Shown here piece by piece: positions 61,970 through 64,000 of a stretch of DNA of 64,000 nucleotides (position 1 is the first letter of the stretch; each line of letters opens with the position of its first letter). The stretch spans positions 18,724,001 through 18,788,000 of the forward strand of contig CM049308.1 in NCBI GenBank assembly GCA_026874595.1, in the 5' to 3' direction. Source of the stretch: Sipunculus nudus. Taxonomy: Eukaryota > Annelida > Sipuncula > Golfingiida > Sipunculidae. Position numbers and translations under genes: made by a program. The notes under the pieces are model-generated. The model worked only from the letters and a program-made list of their open reading frames with translations. It had not been told where the DNA came from and made no database searches.

Positions 61970-62931
61970 CACAGCGCGTTTCTATGCCGAGGTCGGGCTA
62001 ATGCGTTATAAAGTAAGGTAAAAATAATAAATGAAGCAAATATAGAGAAAGCATTGACAACATCCGTTCCAAAAATATATCCAAAAGAAGGTATTTGTCA
62101 GTGTAACATATTTTATATATTGATAAACTGATAGATTTATTTTGATATGTAGCAGCCGGGACGCGGGATTGTAAATATTAACATGAATGTGCGTGCTTCT
62201 TTGGATAGTTTTCGTGACAAAACTGTTTCAAGAACTGTTGATGTAATTGCACGGTGACAGTGCAGCGACACTTGTTGTGGTCATTTCAACATTGTGCAAA
62301 AGGATTACCTCTTTGAATTCGGGGATTAACCATCATTGCATGCTGACATAAGAAATGATGCCAATTTAATGGATCGAGAGTTATACGTTGTTCACGTTTA
62401 CTGACCATGTAAGAGGGCCAATGACTGGGTCAAATGTCAGGTCAAAAATAAACCTTAAAGGAAAATAATCAGAAGCAATATTATGCCTATTCTTTCTTAC
62501 TATCAGTTCAGTTTTGTTTATACTAAAGTTTCCCAGCAAAACCATCCCAACATATAGTCCCAACACCTCGCATACGCCTGTTTAATACCTTGTTGTGGCT
62601 CTACGTGTTGGTAAACACAGTCCAGATGTGTCTGTTAACCATCACAAGGCCGCGTGTTTCAGCCAGCCGGAACATGTATTACATTTTTGGCCAAGTCAGT
62701 CATACATCTCCTGATTGACACGTTGTGGCCCGAGCGATGCACGCGCTGTGTTTATGTTGACACCTGTGATAGCGCCCGGTGGACTGTTTTTTAACACTCG
62801 TTGCAGAAGTAAGAGAACGGTTTCAGGGCAATATTTGGGCAGGTATGAATTTATTTTAAAGGGAAGAAGCTTTTTTTTCGTGTTAATTTATCATGCTTTA
62901 TAGATGATTAGGCCCCTTTAAATTCAACAAT

Positions 62932-63710
62932 TGTTACAGGTGCTCTATTGTGTGACACGAGTGTGGCTCGTGTTGTTGTTACATTCCGTACTGGTTGAAC
63001 TCTCGTTGTCATGTGGGCCTTGAGTTTTCACGCTTGGTAGTGGGTCACGTGATTAGCCTGTTATGTGTGGAGATACACACGGCTGTGTCTTTCTGGAGAG
63101 TTCCTGAAACGCCTGTTTACTGTGGAGTAGGGTACTTTGTAGACTGTTTGAGAAGTAGAAGGTTCCCGGCTTAGGGTGTGAAGGTATATAAAGGGCTGTT
63201 TTTTATAACCAGGGGGCAGACAGCAGAGCAGATACCAGCGGACGCAGAAGCGTGTGTTAGATTCTAAAGATCTTATCAGACGAATGCGGCAATTATAGAT
63301 ATTTCAGGAACTTTCCTAGATTTTATACACCGGACTTCAGTTTACATTCCTTGTTGTTTTAAGAAATTTCCACTGGACTGTTCTTCTCCGAGAGCTTACA
63401 TTCAAAGTACTTATTTTGGTGACACTGTTGGTATTTAGGTATTGTACCATTATCTTTCTGTGTGATCGTATTGACTTGTTGCTATACCGCTGTTTCACTG
63501 TATAATTGTATTGATTTAGTGTATTGTATTGTTAGGATTGCTTTCGGAATAAATTAAAGTTATTTGTTAACAAAAAACCACTGACTTCTTTATTCATTCC
63601 CCTAGACATTTCCCGCTGCCTAGTGTTACAGAATCTGATTTTTTTTATCTCCATTACAAAATTTGTGTTCATCACGCATACGTGATCTGTTTATATTAGG
63701 TTCCGTAACA
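62932..63710 (+). repeat. LTR, copy 2
   Basis: 779 bp, TGTTAC...GTAACA, with TATATAA at 63,185-63,191 and AATAAA at 63,548-63,553. It is followed by its own primer site, so it is a second 5' LTR (tandem copy), not the 3' LTR of the first element. Confidence 0.88.
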
Positions 63711-63717
63711 TAAAATT

Positions 63718-63734
63718 TGGGGCTCGTCCGGGAT
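63718..63734 (+). other. Primer-binding site, tRNA-Pro type, copy 2
   Basis: Same 17 bases as at 59,437-59,453 with the same seven-base spacer from the LTR. Confidence 0.8.
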
Positions 63735-64000
63735 GCTTAATAGTTTTCAAATTTATTAGGCCTTTACCTGTACATATTGTTTTATCATCCAATGTTTACA
63801 AGATTACATATTGTTTACAGTACATTGGTTACAAGTTGTTGCGTTTGGGACAACACTTAGGGCTAAGTGTGAAAAAAGCCTGATATCATTGCTAAAATCA
63901 TGCAAGATCTTATCAGCAAAGGTTTAATTGAAGAGACTGAAGTTGAAACATAAAAATGACAGCCTTGCTATGCAATTAGAATTGAAAAAGTTGGAAATGC

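Larger units (their letters stand above)
61970..64000 (+). repeat. Second tandem copy of flank, LTR and 5' internal region
   Basis: From CACAGCGCG at 61,970 to the window end the sequence repeats 57,689-59,720 at an offset of 4,281 bp (4,280 after one A deletion near 63,955). I count about eight to ten single-base differences in 2 kb. The unit continues past the window. Confidence 0.92.

Noticed and set aside
58651-63710. Reading the two 779-bp LTRs as the 5' and 3' LTR of one complete element
   Set aside because: Each LTR has the same upstream flank and its own downstream primer site, and no polypurine tract precedes the second. They are tandem copies.

Overview
The window looks like nuclear DNA from an invertebrate animal, most likely a marine lophotrochozoan such as a mollusc. 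It is strongly AT-rich, with almost no dense coding sequence. It carries dozens of (AT)n, (AG)n, (TTA)n and (ATTC)n microsatellites, tRNA-derived SINEs, a decayed LINE, a MITE-like DNA element and a broken LTR retrotransposon. Nothing bacterial (operons, Shine-Dalgarno sites, CRISPR) is present. The phylum is inferred from the repeat content and the one conserved gene, not from a species-specific marker.

One convincing host gene is present: an apparently intronless basic helix-loop-helix transcription factor on the minus strand (27,919-28,821). Its bHLH domain most resembles the delilah group. A possible TATA-like element lies just upstream, a poly(A) signal about 120 bp downstream, and a GC-richer block at about 28.8-30.5 kb may be its promoter or regulatory region. 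About 0.6-1.2 kb past its 3' end lie unusual self-complementary GGGGTAATCTGAAATCGA-type repeats, with a further copy at 44 kb.

1-27 kb: intergenic DNA with microsatellites, SINE pieces, a 140-bp triplicate (17.8 kb), a 41-bp minisatellite (19.7-20.3 kb) and a widespread invertebrate repeat beginning CTCCGCTAAGGAGG (25.0 kb). 31.1-33.2 kb: LINE reverse-transcriptase remnant with a YADD motif. 33-48 kb: simple repeats, a second SINE copy and further copies of two dispersed repeat families (here called X and Y).

48-57.6 kb: a mosaic of four related blocks. Two (52.2 and 54.5 kb) keep an unrecognised cysteine-containing reading frame of about 100 codons. The other two (48.35 and 55.44 kb) lack that frame but share long flanks. 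One of them carries a 592-bp terminal-inverted-repeat element that is absent from the other, leaving a clean empty site.

57.7-64 kb: a Ty3/Gypsy-type LTR element with a 779-bp LTR, a tRNA-Pro-type primer site, a SCAN-like gag with a zinc knuckle and an aspartic protease, all broken by frameshifts and stops. Reverse transcriptase and integrase are missing. The flank, LTR and 5' internal region sit in a 4,281-bp direct tandem duplication that runs off the window end.
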